A stretch of 64,000 nt of DNA from DATKPE01 sp035524335 (GCA_035524335.1 DATKPE010000033.1:47303-111302); one strand, 5' to 3'. Positions 53,830 through 62,698 are shown, counted from the first letter of the stretch. Translations and numbers: made by a program. The notes: generated by a model not told the origin, from the letters alone.

Positions 53830-54778
53830 CTTCAGGGGAGCGCTCCTCACCCTCATCCTCCTCCTCGCACCGTGCGGCCTGACTGCGCAGATCGGCGGCA
53901 CGGCGGGAGCCTTTGCCCGCATGGGGTTCGGGGCCCGGGGCATCGGTCTGGGGAACGCGATGGTCGCTTCCACCGACGGCGAAATCAACAGCTACTATAA
54001 TCCCGCCCTTTCCCCCTTTGCGACCGAACGGATTGCAACAGCGTCGTTCGCCTTTCTCTCGCTCGACCGGTACATCAATTTCGTCAGCTACACGCAGGCG
54101 ATCAAGCCGACCGCCGGGCTTTCCTTCGGCATCATCAATTCCGGCGTGCGGAACATCGACGGGAGGGATGAAGACGGCGCCGCGACCGGACCGCTTTCGA
54201 CGACCGAAGATCAGTTCTACCTCTCGTTCGCGAACCGCCTCACGCCGAATTTTTCGATCGGGGCGACCATCAAGCTCTATTATGCCCGGCTGTACGATCA
54301 GGTCTCGACCACGACGGTCGGGTTCGATCTCGGCGCGTATTATCAGGTCACTCCCGACCTCGGCCTCGGCGCCGCGATCCGGGATCTCAATTCGAAATAC
54401 AAATGGGATACCCAGGCGCTGTACGGCCAGCCCGACGGGGGGACGACCACTGACACCTTCCCCACCCTCCGGACGTTCGGCGTCTCCTACCATTTGCGGC
54501 AGTTTCACCTGGTGGTGAACGGCGAGGTCGAAAATTCCTCCGCCAGCTCGACGATCTTCCGGGCCGGGGCGGAATACTCCTTCCTTCCCGAATTTTCCGT
54601 CCGTATGGGGTTCGACCGGCTGGACGGGAGCGATAATTCGACGGGAGCGAAGCCCTCGTTCGGTTTCAGCGTGCGGAACCCGCTCGGCAGGTGGACGCCG
54701 GTTCTCGATTATGCCTACATGATCGAACCGTATGCCCCGAGCGGCATTCATGTCGTCTCAATTTCTGCGGCCTTCTGA
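53804..54778 (+). CDS. PorV/PorQ-like outer-membrane beta-barrel, first copy
   Basis: A 324-residue outer-membrane protein. The ATG at 53804 gives the signal peptide MEKYSF... ending near LTAQ; an ATG at 53792 is a second option. The N-terminal conserved run GAFARMGFGARGIGLGNAMVA and YYNPALSPF is typical of UPF0164/PorV-type barrels, and the rest alternates aromatic strands, ending in Phe. PorV is the shuttle that carries C-terminal-domain cargo to the surface sortase complex. It overlaps the next homologous gene by one base (TGATG), consistent with coupled translation. Confidence 0.85.
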   Translation: MEKYSFSSSFRGALLTLILLLAPCGLTAQIGGTAGAFARMGFGARGIGLGNAMVASTDGEINSYYNPALSPFATERIATASFAFLSLDRYINFVSYTQAIKPTAGLSFGIINSGVRNIDGRDEDGAATGPLSTTEDQFYLSFANRLTPNFSIGATIKLYYARLYDQVSTTTVGFDLGAYYQVTPDLGLGAAIRDLNSKYKWDTQALYGQPDGGTTTDTFPTLRTFGVSYHLRQFHLVVNGEVENSSASSTIFRAGAEYSFLPEFSVRMGFDRLDGSDNSTGAKPSFGFSVRNPLGRWTPVLDYAYMIEPYAPSGIHVVSISAAF

Positions 54779-55689
54779 TGAGATCATTCCCGATATCCGT
54801 GCTCCTCGTGACGCTTCTCCTCGGCCGGGCGGACCGGCTCTCCGCTCAGGCGGGATCTTCCGGCATGACGTTTCTGAAACTCGGCGTCGGCGCCCGCTCC
54901 CTCGCCATGGGGGAAGCCGCCACGGCGGAAGTCTCCGACATCGCCGGAACCTATTACAATCCCGCGGCGCTTGCCGAGGCGGTTTCCGCCGACGTCTCGG
55001 TCATGCACAAGGAATGGTTCCAGGATGTGACCAGCGATTATGTCGGGGCGCGCGTGGAATGCTCCCGGCTCTCGTTCGGCCTCGGCATCAACGCAACGTC
55101 GGTGAACGGCATCCAGATCCGCGAGACTCCGGGACCGCCCGAGGGGACATTCGACGCGCACGACGTCGCGTTCAGCCTCAGCTCGGCTTACCGGTACGAT
55201 TCGTCTCTCAGCGTCGGCATCAATCTCAAATACCTCTATGAGAAGATACTCGTGAATCAGGCGAACGGCTGGGGCCTCGACCTCGGCGTTCTCTACAACA
55301 CGCCGTGGAACCTCCGGCTCGGATTCTCCGCAAGCAACATCGGCTCGATGACGCCGCTCGACAACGAAGCGTCAGCGCTCCCGCTCATCTTCCGGCTCGG
55401 GGCCGGGTACGCCATTCCGGTTGCATCGCTCACCGGAACGGTCTCCCTCGCCGCCGACTACGTCAGGTTCTCGCAGGACGACATCAACCATTTTCACCTC
55501 GGCGCCGAATACCTGTACGGGTCGTCGGTCGCGTTCCGGCTGGGATATCAAACCGGCTATGAATCCCGCGGCCTGACCACCGGTCTCGGCGTGCATTACG
55601 GTACGGTCCAGGTCGATTATGCATTCCTGCCGATGAAGGACGATCTCGGTTCGACCCATACGGTGTCGCTCGCAATTCTGTTTCATTAA
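54778..55689 (+). CDS. PorV/PorQ-like outer-membrane beta-barrel, second copy
   Basis: A 303-residue outer-membrane protein, paralogous in pattern to its predecessor. The signal peptide ends around LSAQ. Hallmarks are MTFLKLGVGARSLAMGEA and YYNPAALAEA, plus HKEWFQD, conserved in PorV relatives. It shares TGATG with the preceding gene. The two adjacent copies may act as separate chaperones or as a hetero-pair with the propeller protein. A strong Shine-Dalgarno site for the thioredoxin gene follows 5 bp after the stop. Confidence 0.88.
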   Translation: MRSFPISVLLVTLLLGRADRLSAQAGSSGMTFLKLGVGARSLAMGEAATAEVSDIAGTYYNPAALAEAVSADVSVMHKEWFQDVTSDYVGARVECSRLSFGLGINATSVNGIQIRETPGPPEGTFDAHDVAFSLSSAYRYDSSLSVGINLKYLYEKILVNQANGWGLDLGVLYNTPWNLRLGFSASNIGSMTPLDNEASALPLIFRLGAGYAIPVASLTGTVSLAADYVRFSQDDINHFHLGAEYLYGSSVAFRLGYQTGYESRGLTTGLGVHYGTVQVDYAFLPMKDDLGSTHTVSLAILFH

Positions 55690-55705
55690 CGCAAGGAGGC
55701 TGGCT

Positions 55706-56233
55706 ATGCGCATCGCTACGCTGCTGACGTTCCTCATCATCCTCGCCGCTCCCGGCACGACCCGGGCGGGAGCTCCGACCGACACCGCCGCTCCCGGCGG
55801 AAAACTTCACTGGCAGTCGTTCAACGACGGATTTGCCGCCGCACGGCAAAACGGCCGGAAGATCATCGTCGACGTCTATACCGACTGGTGCGGCTGGTGC
55901 AAAAAACTCGACAAGGACGTCTACGGCGACCCGAAGGTTGCCGCCTACCTCCGCGACCATTTCGTCCTCGTCAAACTGAATCCGGAAATCAAGGCGAACG
56001 TCTCCTACCGGGACACGGTCTACAGCGCGGCCGTGTTCGCGCAGGGATTCGGCGTGTCGGGCTATCCGACCATTCTCTTCTTTGAACCGAGCGGAGAACC
56101 GATCGACCGTCTGGGGGGATACGTCGGTGCGGACAAATTTCTGCCGATCATCAAATTCATCGGCGAGGATTACTTTAAGAAGATGAAATGGGAGGATTTC
56201 ATGAAAACGGAAGGCGATCCCGCACATCAATAG
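55706..56233 (+). CDS. exported thioredoxin-like protein
   Basis: A 175-residue periplasmic thioredoxin-fold protein with AAGGAGG before the ATG. Signal peptide about 1-22. The redox motif is C-G-W-C (Cys62, Cys65) in TDWCGWCKK, and a cis-proline segment GYPTILFF follows. The insertion with YRDTVYSAAVFAQGFGV is common in thioredoxin-fold proteins of the DsbD-gamma/thioredoxin_7 type. It probably reduces or isomerises disulfides in exported proteins, perhaps those of this cluster. It is the last gene of the unit and converges on the heptosyltransferase-like genes. Confidence 0.92.
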   Translation: MRIATLLTFLIILAAPGTTRAGAPTDTAAPGGKLHWQSFNDGFAAARQNGRKIIVDVYTDWCGWCKKLDKDVYGDPKVAAYLRDHFVLVKLNPEIKANVSYRDTVYSAAVFAQGFGVSGYPTILFFEPSGEPIDRLGGYVGADKFLPIIKFIGEDYFKKMKWEDFMKTEGDPAHQ

Positions 56234-56254
56234 CGGCGTCTCAGCTGTTTATCG

Positions 56255-57439
56255 TCACCCCTCCGCTTTTTTCCTCTCCGCGTAGTCCGCGACAGCGCGG
56301 ACGATCCGGTCGAGGTCGATCATCTGTATGCATTCCAGATTGTAGGGACACTCCTTTTTCCAGCAGGGCGAGCAGAGAAGACCCTCGGGGATCAGTTTGA
56401 TTCCCCTCTCGAAGAGATCGATCTCCTGCGGACAGCTGACGCCGAACCAGGCGATCACATATTTCCTCAGGGCGATCGCCACATGCATCCCGAAGGAATC
56501 CCCCGAGACGACCAGGTCGCAGAGATTTTCATAGCAGATGCCGCGCCGCACTCCCTCCGTCGTCGGCGTCGGGATCACCGCATTTCCCGCCCGGCGCGCG
56601 ATCTCCGCATTCCTCTCCGTGTCCTCCGGACCTCCGAGCAGAAGGATCTGAATGTCCTGCCGGCGCGCAAGCGCCTCGATGAGCACAAGATGCTGATCGA
56701 TCGTCATTTTTTTGTTCGGGTAGAGGAGGGAACAGCCGGTGTTCAGGCCGACCACGACGGGCGCCCCGATCCCGTGCTCGCGGGCGTAGGTCCTGCAGAA
56801 GGCGCGCTCTTCCGGGGTCAGGACGAGGACATACTCGTCCCGCCGGTAGTCCAGGCCGACCGATTCCGTCAGAAGCCGGGAGGATGACTTTTCATTCCGC
56901 CGGAATTTTTCATTGTCGTCGAGACCAAGACGGTAATGAGCTTCCGCTTCACGGTTGAGCGGTACGATCACCCCGTTCCCGTCGATCCCGTATCCCAGCT
57001 TCTTTTTCCCCGTCAGCGTCTTCAGGAACGCACCCGTCGCGACCGACTTGTCGAGATTGAGAATCAGGTCGAACTGCATCGCCTGCAGGATCAGCCAGCT
57101 TTCCGGCTCCCACCGGTACACCCTGTCGATATACGGGTTGTGGTCGAGCAGTTTCACGGCGTTCGCGAGCGTAAGCCAGCTGATGGTGCTGACCGGGTGT
57201 GCGCGTTTCAGTGGCGGGAGAAGTGTGGTGGAAACAAGAACATTGCCCATCGCTTCGAGGTTGATGATCAGGATCCTGGTACCGTACGGCCGGGGATCCT
57301 GGCATTCGTCGAGGCAGTTGGTGAGCGGGAAACACGGTTTATACCCGGTGAAGTGACGGCAGTCGGGCGGCGTCACCGAGCGGCGGCCGGAGGAGCGTTT
57401 CCTCCGCGGGGGAGCTTTAACGGATTTCTTACGTGCCAT
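56255..57439 (-). CDS. glycosyltransferase family 9 (heptosyltransferase-like), Cys-rich
   Basis: A 394-residue GT-B enzyme related to WaaC/WaaF/RfaQ. The core starts ILIINLEAMGNVLVSTTLLPPL (split: ILIINLEAMGN then VLVSTTLLPPL), and the C-terminal domain holds the VVSGDSFGMHVAIAL segment that binds the nucleotide-sugar. An unusual N-terminal extension of 50 residues has Cys residues in CRHFTGYKPC and LTNCLDEC, and the C-terminus has CSPCWKKECPYNLEC; both could bind metal. It overlaps the upstream GT9 gene by 11 bp. The two probably act in LPS or surface glycan assembly. Confidence 0.88.
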   Translation of the reverse strand: MARKKSVKAPPRRKRSSGRRSVTPPDCRHFTGYKPCFPLTNCLDECQDPRPYGTRILIINLEAMGNVLVSTTLLPPLKRAHPVSTISWLTLANAVKLLDHNPYIDRVYRWEPESWLILQAMQFDLILNLDKSVATGAFLKTLTGKKKLGYGIDGNGVIVPLNREAEAHYRLGLDDNEKFRRNEKSSSRLLTESVGLDYRRDEYVLVLTPEERAFCRTYAREHGIGAPVVVGLNTGCSLLYPNKKMTIDQHLVLIEALARRQDIQILLLGGPEDTERNAEIARRAGNAVIPTPTTEGVRRGICYENLCDLVVSGDSFGMHVAIALRKYVIAWFGVSCPQEIDLFERGIKLIPEGLLCSPCWKKECPYNLECIQMIDLDRIVRAVADYAERKKAEG

Positions 57440-58487
57440 GCGCAGTACCGGGAATGTGATGTTGGCGGAAAAAGGATAGGATGCGATCGTAGACCCCGGC
57501 CGCCTCGAGCGTCAGCATGCAGGGATTCCCGATCGGACATTCCGTGAAGTTACAGCCGAGACAATCGAGCGATTCTTTCCTGAGAATGAGCGACGGACTG
57601 CCGACCGGGCCCTGGAGAAGCGGATTGGTCGGCCCGAAGATCGCCACCACCGGAACGCCGAGGGCCGCGGCGATGTGCATGGGGCCGGAATCGTTCGTGA
57701 TCACGGCCGCGCACCGGCGGAGGATCGCGCCGAGCTGTTTGAGAGTCGACGGGGGAATCGGCACGGCGACATCGCCGGAGGCAGTCCGGATCTCCTCGGC
57801 CCTCGACATCTCCCCCGGTCCCCAGACGACGATGCACCGGGCGTCGAACTCTTTACCGAGTCGCGCGGCGATCTCCCCGAAATTCCGGGACTCCCACCGT
57901 TTGGTGTACCAGCCGCCGCCCGGGTTGAAGGCGAAGCAGGGACGTCCGTCGATCCCGGCGCCGGCAAAAAAGTTCCGGGCGTGCTCTTCCGCCTCATCGG
58001 TCAGTGGAAACGTCGGCACGGCGCCGCTTTCCGCGGCAGGGATGCCGATCCGGCGGAGAGCATCGAGGTTAAACTGTGTGTTGTGGACCGATCCGCCCCG
58101 CGGCTCGACGACGTCGGTGTAGCAGAAACGCCGCCACGAGAAGCGGTAGCCGACCCGGCGCCGGGCCCCGCTGAACAGGGCAAGAATGGCGCTCCTGGGA
58201 TTTCCGAAGAGGTCGATCACCAGATCGTACCGCTCCGTCCTGACCCGGGAAATGAGCCCGAAACTCCCGTCGCGCGCCGGATCGAAGACGACCACGGAAT
58301 CGACCAGCCCGTTGCCCCGGACCACGTCGGCGGCCGCCGCCTCGCAGAGAAAATCGATCTTCGCGGCGGGATAGGCGGCACGGAGATGCGGAAGGACCAC
58401 GGTCGAGAGGAGAACGTCGCCGATCGCGCGTAGTTTGATGACGAGAATCCGGCTGGCCGGTCTCACCCTGTCGCCGGCGCCGTTCAT
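57429..58487 (-). CDS. glycosyltransferase family 9 (heptosyltransferase-like)
   Basis: A 352-residue GT-B enzyme. The N-terminal segment ILVIKLRAIGDVLLSTVVLPHL (read as two halves, ILVIKLRAIGD and VLLSTVVLPHL) and the C-terminal ITNDSGPMHIAAALG are hallmarks of heptosyltransferases, using ADP-heptose or related donors. A Cys cluster LDCLGCNFTECPIGNPCM lies near the C-terminus. It shares ATGA with the aspartokinase gene upstream and overlaps the second GT9 by 11 bp: a coupled three-gene unit. Confidence 0.92.
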   Translation of the reverse strand: MNGAGDRVRPASRILVIKLRAIGDVLLSTVVLPHLRAAYPAAKIDFLCEAAAADVVRGNGLVDSVVVFDPARDGSFGLISRVRTERYDLVIDLFGNPRSAILALFSGARRRVGYRFSWRRFCYTDVVEPRGGSVHNTQFNLDALRRIGIPAAESGAVPTFPLTDEAEEHARNFFAGAGIDGRPCFAFNPGGGWYTKRWESRNFGEIAARLGKEFDARCIVVWGPGEMSRAEEIRTASGDVAVPIPPSTLKQLGAILRRCAAVITNDSGPMHIAAALGVPVVAIFGPTNPLLQGPVGSPSLILRKESLDCLGCNFTECPIGNPCMLTLEAAGVYDRILSFFRQHHIPGTAHGT

Positions 58488-59872
58488 CCCGGTTCTTCGA
58501 ACAGTGCGGGATCGGGAAGCACGCGGAAAAATTCTTCGTGAAGCAGGCGGACGGCGTCCGCAGAATGCCCCGCATCGACGAGCACGCTGAGACTTGTGGG
58601 GGACGCGCCGGCCGAGACGGCGCTGAGCCGGTACCGCCCGAGCGTTCTGAACAGCCGCTCCGTCGCGGATCCATCGGCCGTCAGGTTCTGGCCGATGAGC
58701 GAAATCAGGCTTTTCCCCCGTTCGATCCCGACCGCCGCAACCGGTTTGAGATCATTCGCCAGGTTCTCCTCATCACTGCCGCCGGGAACGGCCAGAACCA
58801 GCGACATGCCGGACCCCGCCATGGCAAGGGTGCGGACGCCGTGTCTGGCGAGCTGGCTGAGACACTGCTCCCAGAACAGATACTGGTCGGCGGCCTGCCG
58901 TGGACTCAGCATGATCGCCGTCATATCGTTTTTATAGGCGACCGACTTGACCATCGCGCGCCGATCGGGAGCGATGCCCGAGATCAGCGTGCCCGAGGCA
59001 GACGGTTTCCGGGAATTGAAGATGGACACCGGAATATTTTTCTCCATCGCCGGGATCATCGTGTGGGGATGGAGCACTTTTGCGCCGAAATAGGAAAGGT
59101 CGAACGCCTCCCGGAAGCTGAGGGCTTTGACCTTTTTGACGGACGCGACCACGCGGGGATCGGCGGTGAGAACCCCGTCGACGTCCGTCCAGATCTGCAC
59201 GTGCTCCGCATCGAGCGCCGCACCGAGGATCGACGCGGAATAATCGGAGCTCTCCCTCCCCATGGTCGTCCGCGTGCCGCGCGTTGTCGCGCCGATGTAT
59301 CCCTGCGTCACCGGTATCACGCCCCGTTCGACCGCGGGGACAAGAAGAGCGCGACAGCGTTCCCGGACGGTGTCCATGTAGGGCATCGCCGCGCCGTACC
59401 TGTCGTCTGTGATGAGAAACCCGGAAGAATCGAACCAGACCGCCGGGAGTCCGCGTTCCTGAAGGACTGCGGCAACGAGACGCGACGAGAGGATCTCACC
59501 GTAACTCACAATCGCGTCGAGTGTTCGGGGGGTCAGTTCCCGGAGGATTTCGATGCCCTTCAGAAGCGTGGAGAGTTCGCCGAACGATTTCCCGAAACAG
59601 GCCAGCAGTTCGTCGTGCCGCGACCGGTTCGCGACAAGGCTGTCGGCGATCTCGCGGTGCCGACGGGCCAGGATGGCGAGCACCTCCTCCGCCTTTCCGG
59701 AAGCGCCTTCCGCGGCGGCCGTGCCCGCCTGTGCGAGGAGATTTGTCGCCTGGGCGATTGCGGAGATGACGACGACCGGTTTACGGCCGGCATGGGCACC
59801 GATGATCGATGCGACATTGGCCATGGCTGCGGCATCCTGATTGGAAGTGCCGCCGAATTTCATGACGATCAT
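58484..59872 (-). CDS. lysC: aspartate kinase
   Basis: A 462-residue enzyme of the aspartate-derived amino-acid pathway (lysine, threonine, methionine). The kinase domain starts with MKFGGTSNQ, and the conserved GRESSDYSA and TDVDGVLTADPR motifs are present. Two C-terminal ACT domains (about 300-462) suggest allosteric control by amino acids. The ATG at 59872 is chosen because the longer frame lacks conserved sequence; ATG at 59863 is a second choice. The Thr/Lys feedback pattern is not readable. It heads the unit with the two GT9 genes, a pairing without an obvious functional reason. Confidence 0.95.
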   Translation of the reverse strand: MIVMKFGGTSNQDAAAMANVASIIGAHAGRKPVVVISAIAQATNLLAQAGTAAAEGASGKAEEVLAILARRHREIADSLVANRSRHDELLACFGKSFGELSTLLKGIEILRELTPRTLDAIVSYGEILSSRLVAAVLQERGLPAVWFDSSGFLITDDRYGAAMPYMDTVRERCRALLVPAVERGVIPVTQGYIGATTRGTRTTMGRESSDYSASILGAALDAEHVQIWTDVDGVLTADPRVVASVKKVKALSFREAFDLSYFGAKVLHPHTMIPAMEKNIPVSIFNSRKPSASGTLISGIAPDRRAMVKSVAYKNDMTAIMLSPRQAADQYLFWEQCLSQLARHGVRTLAMAGSGMSLVLAVPGGSDEENLANDLKPVAAVGIERGKSLISLIGQNLTADGSATERLFRTLGRYRLSAVSAGASPTSLSVLVDAGHSADAVRLLHEEFFRVLPDPALFEEPG

Positions 59873-59966
59873 GCGAACGGTTTTCGGTTGGGCATAGGAA
59901 TTGGGTTGGTGGAATATACTAATGCCCGGCCAGAGGTGCAACAGCGGCGCCGGATGTACCGTCCGG

Positions 59967-60140
59967 TCAGTTCGGCGCGGACGTGTCGGACCGGTCGTCG
60001 GCCTCGTCGGGGGGGGGCGTATCGTGGAGAAATTTCTTTTTCCGCCTGCGGTTGATCATGAAGACGAGGTAAATGACGATGACCAGCAGGATCGCCAGGA
60101 TTCCGATGATATTCCACCCGAGAAATTCGGAAGGTTTCAT
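59967..60140 (-). CDS. 57-residue single-TM membrane protein
   Basis: A small protein: a short polar N-terminus (MKPSEFLG), one hydrophobic segment at about 10-33 (IIGILAILLVIVIYLVFMI), then a basic NRRRKKK stop-transfer and an acidic/Ser-rich tail. It is most likely an integral membrane protein with a cytoplasmic tail. No Shine-Dalgarno sequence is visible. It lies between the PAS-GAF gene (73 bp upstream) and the aspartokinase gene (94 bp downstream), so it could belong to either transcript. Function unknown. Confidence 0.7.
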   Translation of the reverse strand: MKPSEFLGWNIIGILAILLVIVIYLVFMINRRRKKKFLHDTPPPDEADDRSDTSAPN

Positions 60141-60213
60141 GGCAGAAATACCCCGGAAGTCGGAGAGGAGTGCGGAAAAGCCCGGATATGCGTGAGGGTG
60201 AACATGGAAACGT

Positions 60214-61689
60214 TTACCGGTGGAGTGCGCGTTTCGGGGCGCGGGCGGGATAATTCCCGGCCGTACCGCCTGCAACGGCGGTCTGTCGTATTGCCGCCCC
60301 GGCGCCGGATTTCTGTGCCGAGCGGACCGGCTCATCGGCGAACAGCGCCGGATACTTCCGCCGGATCATCTCCAACTGCCAGCTGAGTCGGGCATTTTCG
60401 AGCGCCATCGTCGTGGCGGAGGCGAACGATTGTACGATCAGGGCCTCCTCCTCGTTGAACTCGGGCTGGGAATTGCGGGAGACGACGAGCACCCCGAACG
60501 TGGAGGTATTGCTCCTGAGGGGAACCGCCACGAAATGCTCGATCGCCGGTTTCATTGACCGCGGATACCGGGAATTGGGGTCGAGGTGCGCGTTGTTGAC
60601 GATGACGTGCTCGCCGGTCACCGCGGCTGCCCCGATGATGCCCTCCCCGAGGCGCAGCGGAAATTTTGCAAGCCGGCGGGAGAAGGGAGTGACCTTCGAA
60701 AGCGTGTGGGGCACCAGCCAGTTGTTGAGGCTGTCGTACACATAAATTCCCGCGAGATCGTGCGGCACGAGCCGTTTGATGCCGGCCACAACGGAACGGA
60801 ACACCTGGTCCCGGTTCTGACTCTTCAGAACGATCGCATTGACGGTTTCGAGCGTCAGGAGGCGTTCGGCCTTGCGCCGGACGTCGCTTCCGAGCCGGTG
60901 AATCTGTTCGAGAGCGCGGCGAAGCTCGTCGCCGGTGGGTGTTCCCTCGGACCGCCGCATCATTGTGATGCACCCGGTCCGCGTTTTCAGGCCGGCGGCA
61001 AGCGCCGAGAGCGAGATTTCGACGGTTGCCCGTTCTCCGCCCGCCCTGATCACGGTCAACCGGAACGGACCTGTCTGGCATCCGTTCTTTGCGGCGCGGA
61101 GGCACTCGCGGTAGTTCCGCCGGTCCGCCTGATCGATCCAGGGATAGGGAAATGACGTTCCGGCGATCGTGTGCCTGTCGCGGCCGAGAAGTGAGGCATA
61201 GGCGGGATTGCAGTATTCGATATTCCCGGACGGATCAGACACCGCAACGCCGTCGATGAGCGGTTCGAACAGCGAAAATTCCGCCTGCAGTCTGTCGGCT
61301 TTCGGTTCGTTCCCCCGCCCTTCCGAGAATGCGCTCAGGATACAGATGACGGAAGGGGACATTCTGTTTCCTTCCTGGGCCGAGGTGACGAGGAGATCGG
61401 CGAAGAGCGGACCGTCGCCGGCGGTAAGGAGTTCAACTCTGGCGGCCCAGCGACCCGATTCCCGGAGTCCGTGCGTGATCCGGGCGGTATAGCTGACCCG
61501 TTTCTTTTCGGGAAAAATACTCCAGAATTTTTTTCCGATGAGATCGGTCTGTCGCAGGCCGGTGCGGCGGGCGACGGAGGCGTTCGCACAGCTGATGATC
61601 CGTCGCCGGTCGAGGAGGATGACTCCGTCGCAGATATCATCCAGAAGCCGGGGAAAGTGATCCCCGAATATGGCCGCGGCGCTTTCCAT
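60214..61689 (-). CDS. PAS-PAS-GAF sensory protein without output domain
   Basis: A 491-residue cytoplasmic protein. Residues about 10-125 and 135-250 are PAS domains (typical starts DGVILLDRRRIISCANAS and DGVAVSDPSGNIEYCNPAY), and residues about 290-445 form a GAF domain. A coiled-coil helix joins PAS2 to GAF. No kinase, GGDEF, EAL or HTH domain follows; the last 45 residues are Ala/Arg/Pro-rich and low in complexity. It may sense a ligand and pass it to a partner by protein contact, or lack the output through truncation. Start ATG 61689. Confidence 0.88.
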   Translation of the reverse strand: MESAAAIFGDHFPRLLDDICDGVILLDRRRIISCANASVARRTGLRQTDLIGKKFWSIFPEKKRVSYTARITHGLRESGRWAARVELLTAGDGPLFADLLVTSAQEGNRMSPSVICILSAFSEGRGNEPKADRLQAEFSLFEPLIDGVAVSDPSGNIEYCNPAYASLLGRDRHTIAGTSFPYPWIDQADRRNYRECLRAAKNGCQTGPFRLTVIRAGGERATVEISLSALAAGLKTRTGCITMMRRSEGTPTGDELRRALEQIHRLGSDVRRKAERLLTLETVNAIVLKSQNRDQVFRSVVAGIKRLVPHDLAGIYVYDSLNNWLVPHTLSKVTPFSRRLAKFPLRLGEGIIGAAAVTGEHVIVNNAHLDPNSRYPRSMKPAIEHFVAVPLRSNTSTFGVLVVSRNSQPEFNEEEALIVQSFASATTMALENARLSWQLEMIRRKYPALFADEPVRSAQKSGAGAAIRQTAVAGGTAGNYPARAPKRALHR

Positions 61690-61770
61690 GCTAGGGAGCC
61701 GTGATCCGGAGCGGGTGAGGCGGTGCGGGGGCTCTCGGGGGGAGAGACCGGCGGTATGGTAACGGGTCGT

Positions 61771-62127
61771 TCATTGTGAATCGCGGCGGTCGCTCAGTTC
61801 GTCGAGAAAGGCGACAGCACGGCGGAGATGGGGAATGACGATGGAGCCGCCGACGGTGAGGGCGACGCTGAACACCTCAAAGAATTCCTGTTCGGAGACG
61901 CCGGCGTCCCGGCACTGGATGATGTGATAGGAAATGCAGTCGTCGCACCGGAGGACCATGGAAGCGACGAGACCGAGCATTTCCTTGGTGCGGACGTCGA
62001 GCGCTCCCGGTTCGTACGTGAGGGTATCGACACCGAAAAACCTTTTAATCGCCCGATGATCGGCGGCCAGTATTCTGTCGTTCATCTTTTTGCGGAACGA
62101 CTGAAATTCTTCAACACGGTTGCTCAT
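61771..62127 (-). CDS. carboxymuconolactone-decarboxylase/AhpD-like protein
   Basis: A 118-residue helical protein of the AhpD/CMD family. The redox-type motif C-D-D-C-I-S-Y-H (Cys61, Cys64, His68) matches the AhpD active site, so a role as alkylhydroperoxidase-like reductase is more likely than carboxymuconolactone decarboxylase. The ATG at 62127 is chosen since the reading frame further upstream runs through the tRNA-Ala gene. No peroxiredoxin (ahpC) gene is adjacent. Confidence 0.85.
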   Translation of the reverse strand: MSNRVEEFQSFRKKMNDRILAADHRAIKRFFGVDTLTYEPGALDVRTKEMLGLVASMVLRCDDCISYHIIQCRDAGVSEQEFFEVFSVALTVGGSIVIPHLRRAVAFLDELSDRRDSQ

Positions 62128-62237
62128 AGGAACACGCAGTGGCTGTGATGGTCTGAGATCAGCATGTGCCACCCGGCCTGTGATCCCATACGGTGTACTG
62201 ATCCCGGGCCTCCGGGAATCGGAATGGGTGGTGAGAG

Positions 62238-62310
62238 TGGAGCTGAAGGGGATCGAACCCTCGACCTCGTGAATGCCATTCACGCGCTCTCCCAGCTGAG
62301 CTACAGCCCC
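62238..62310 (-). tRNA. tRNA-Ala (anticodon GGC)
   Basis: A 73-nt gene on the minus strand beginning GGGGCUG and ending CAGCUCCA, with a complete cloverleaf: D-arm GCUC...GAGC, anticodon stem-loop with loop AUGGCAU (anticodon GGC), T-arm GAGGGUUCGAUCCCCUU. Acceptor stem has the G3:U70 wobble pair that identifies alanine tRNAs. The 3' CCA is not encoded. The region upstream of the gene is AT-rich and probably holds its promoter. Confidence 0.96.
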
Positions 62311-62514
62311 GAATACAATTAAAAACGCAAAATTAAAAATGAAAAAATGCGATGAACTGGCTTAAATATAATAAGAATATGATAGAAACGCAATCACCCG
62401 AAACGTCTTAAAACGTGATTGCTTCGCCCCTCACTCTTGAATGAATCAACATTCTGAGCGCGTTTGTACGAAAATCTGTAGCGAATACTGTTCACTCTTT
62501 TGTAAGGAGACGTT

Positions 62515-62544
62515 ATGAAAATCACGAGTTCTTATCTTCTGTAA
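62515..62544 (+). CDS. 9-codon micro-ORF with strong ribosome-binding site
   Basis: ATG AAA ATC ACG ... CTG TAA, 11 nt after the first G of AAGGAG. Product MKITSSYLL is too short to classify. It may be a leader peptide, a decayed gene start or chance; no downstream gene is closely coupled. Confidence 0.25.
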   Translation: MKITSSYLL

Positions 62545-62651
62545 GAGAGTGAGTTTGCGGACGTTATCTTAACTCTTCAGTGAGTGCGTATTACGGCAAG
62601 CGACAATGGAAGAGGAGCAAAATTCCGTGGAATTCCAGCAGAGGAGGTGAT

Positions 62652-62669
62652 ATGAGAACGGTATCGTGA
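62652..62669 (+). CDS. 5-codon micro-ORF with consensus ribosome-binding site
   Basis: ATG AGA ACG GTA TCG TGA follows a near-perfect AGGAGGTGA. Starts exactly like the following gene, so it may be a broken duplicate of that gene's start region. Confidence 0.25.
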   Translation: MRTVS

Positions 62670-62698
62670 ACGGACGACCGCCCGAACCGGCCTGACTC

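Noticed and set aside
62128..62283. N-terminal extension of the AhpD-like protein through tRNA-Ala
   Set aside because: The frame runs across a full cloverleaf tRNA with anticodon GGC; the ATG at 62127 gives the family's normal length.
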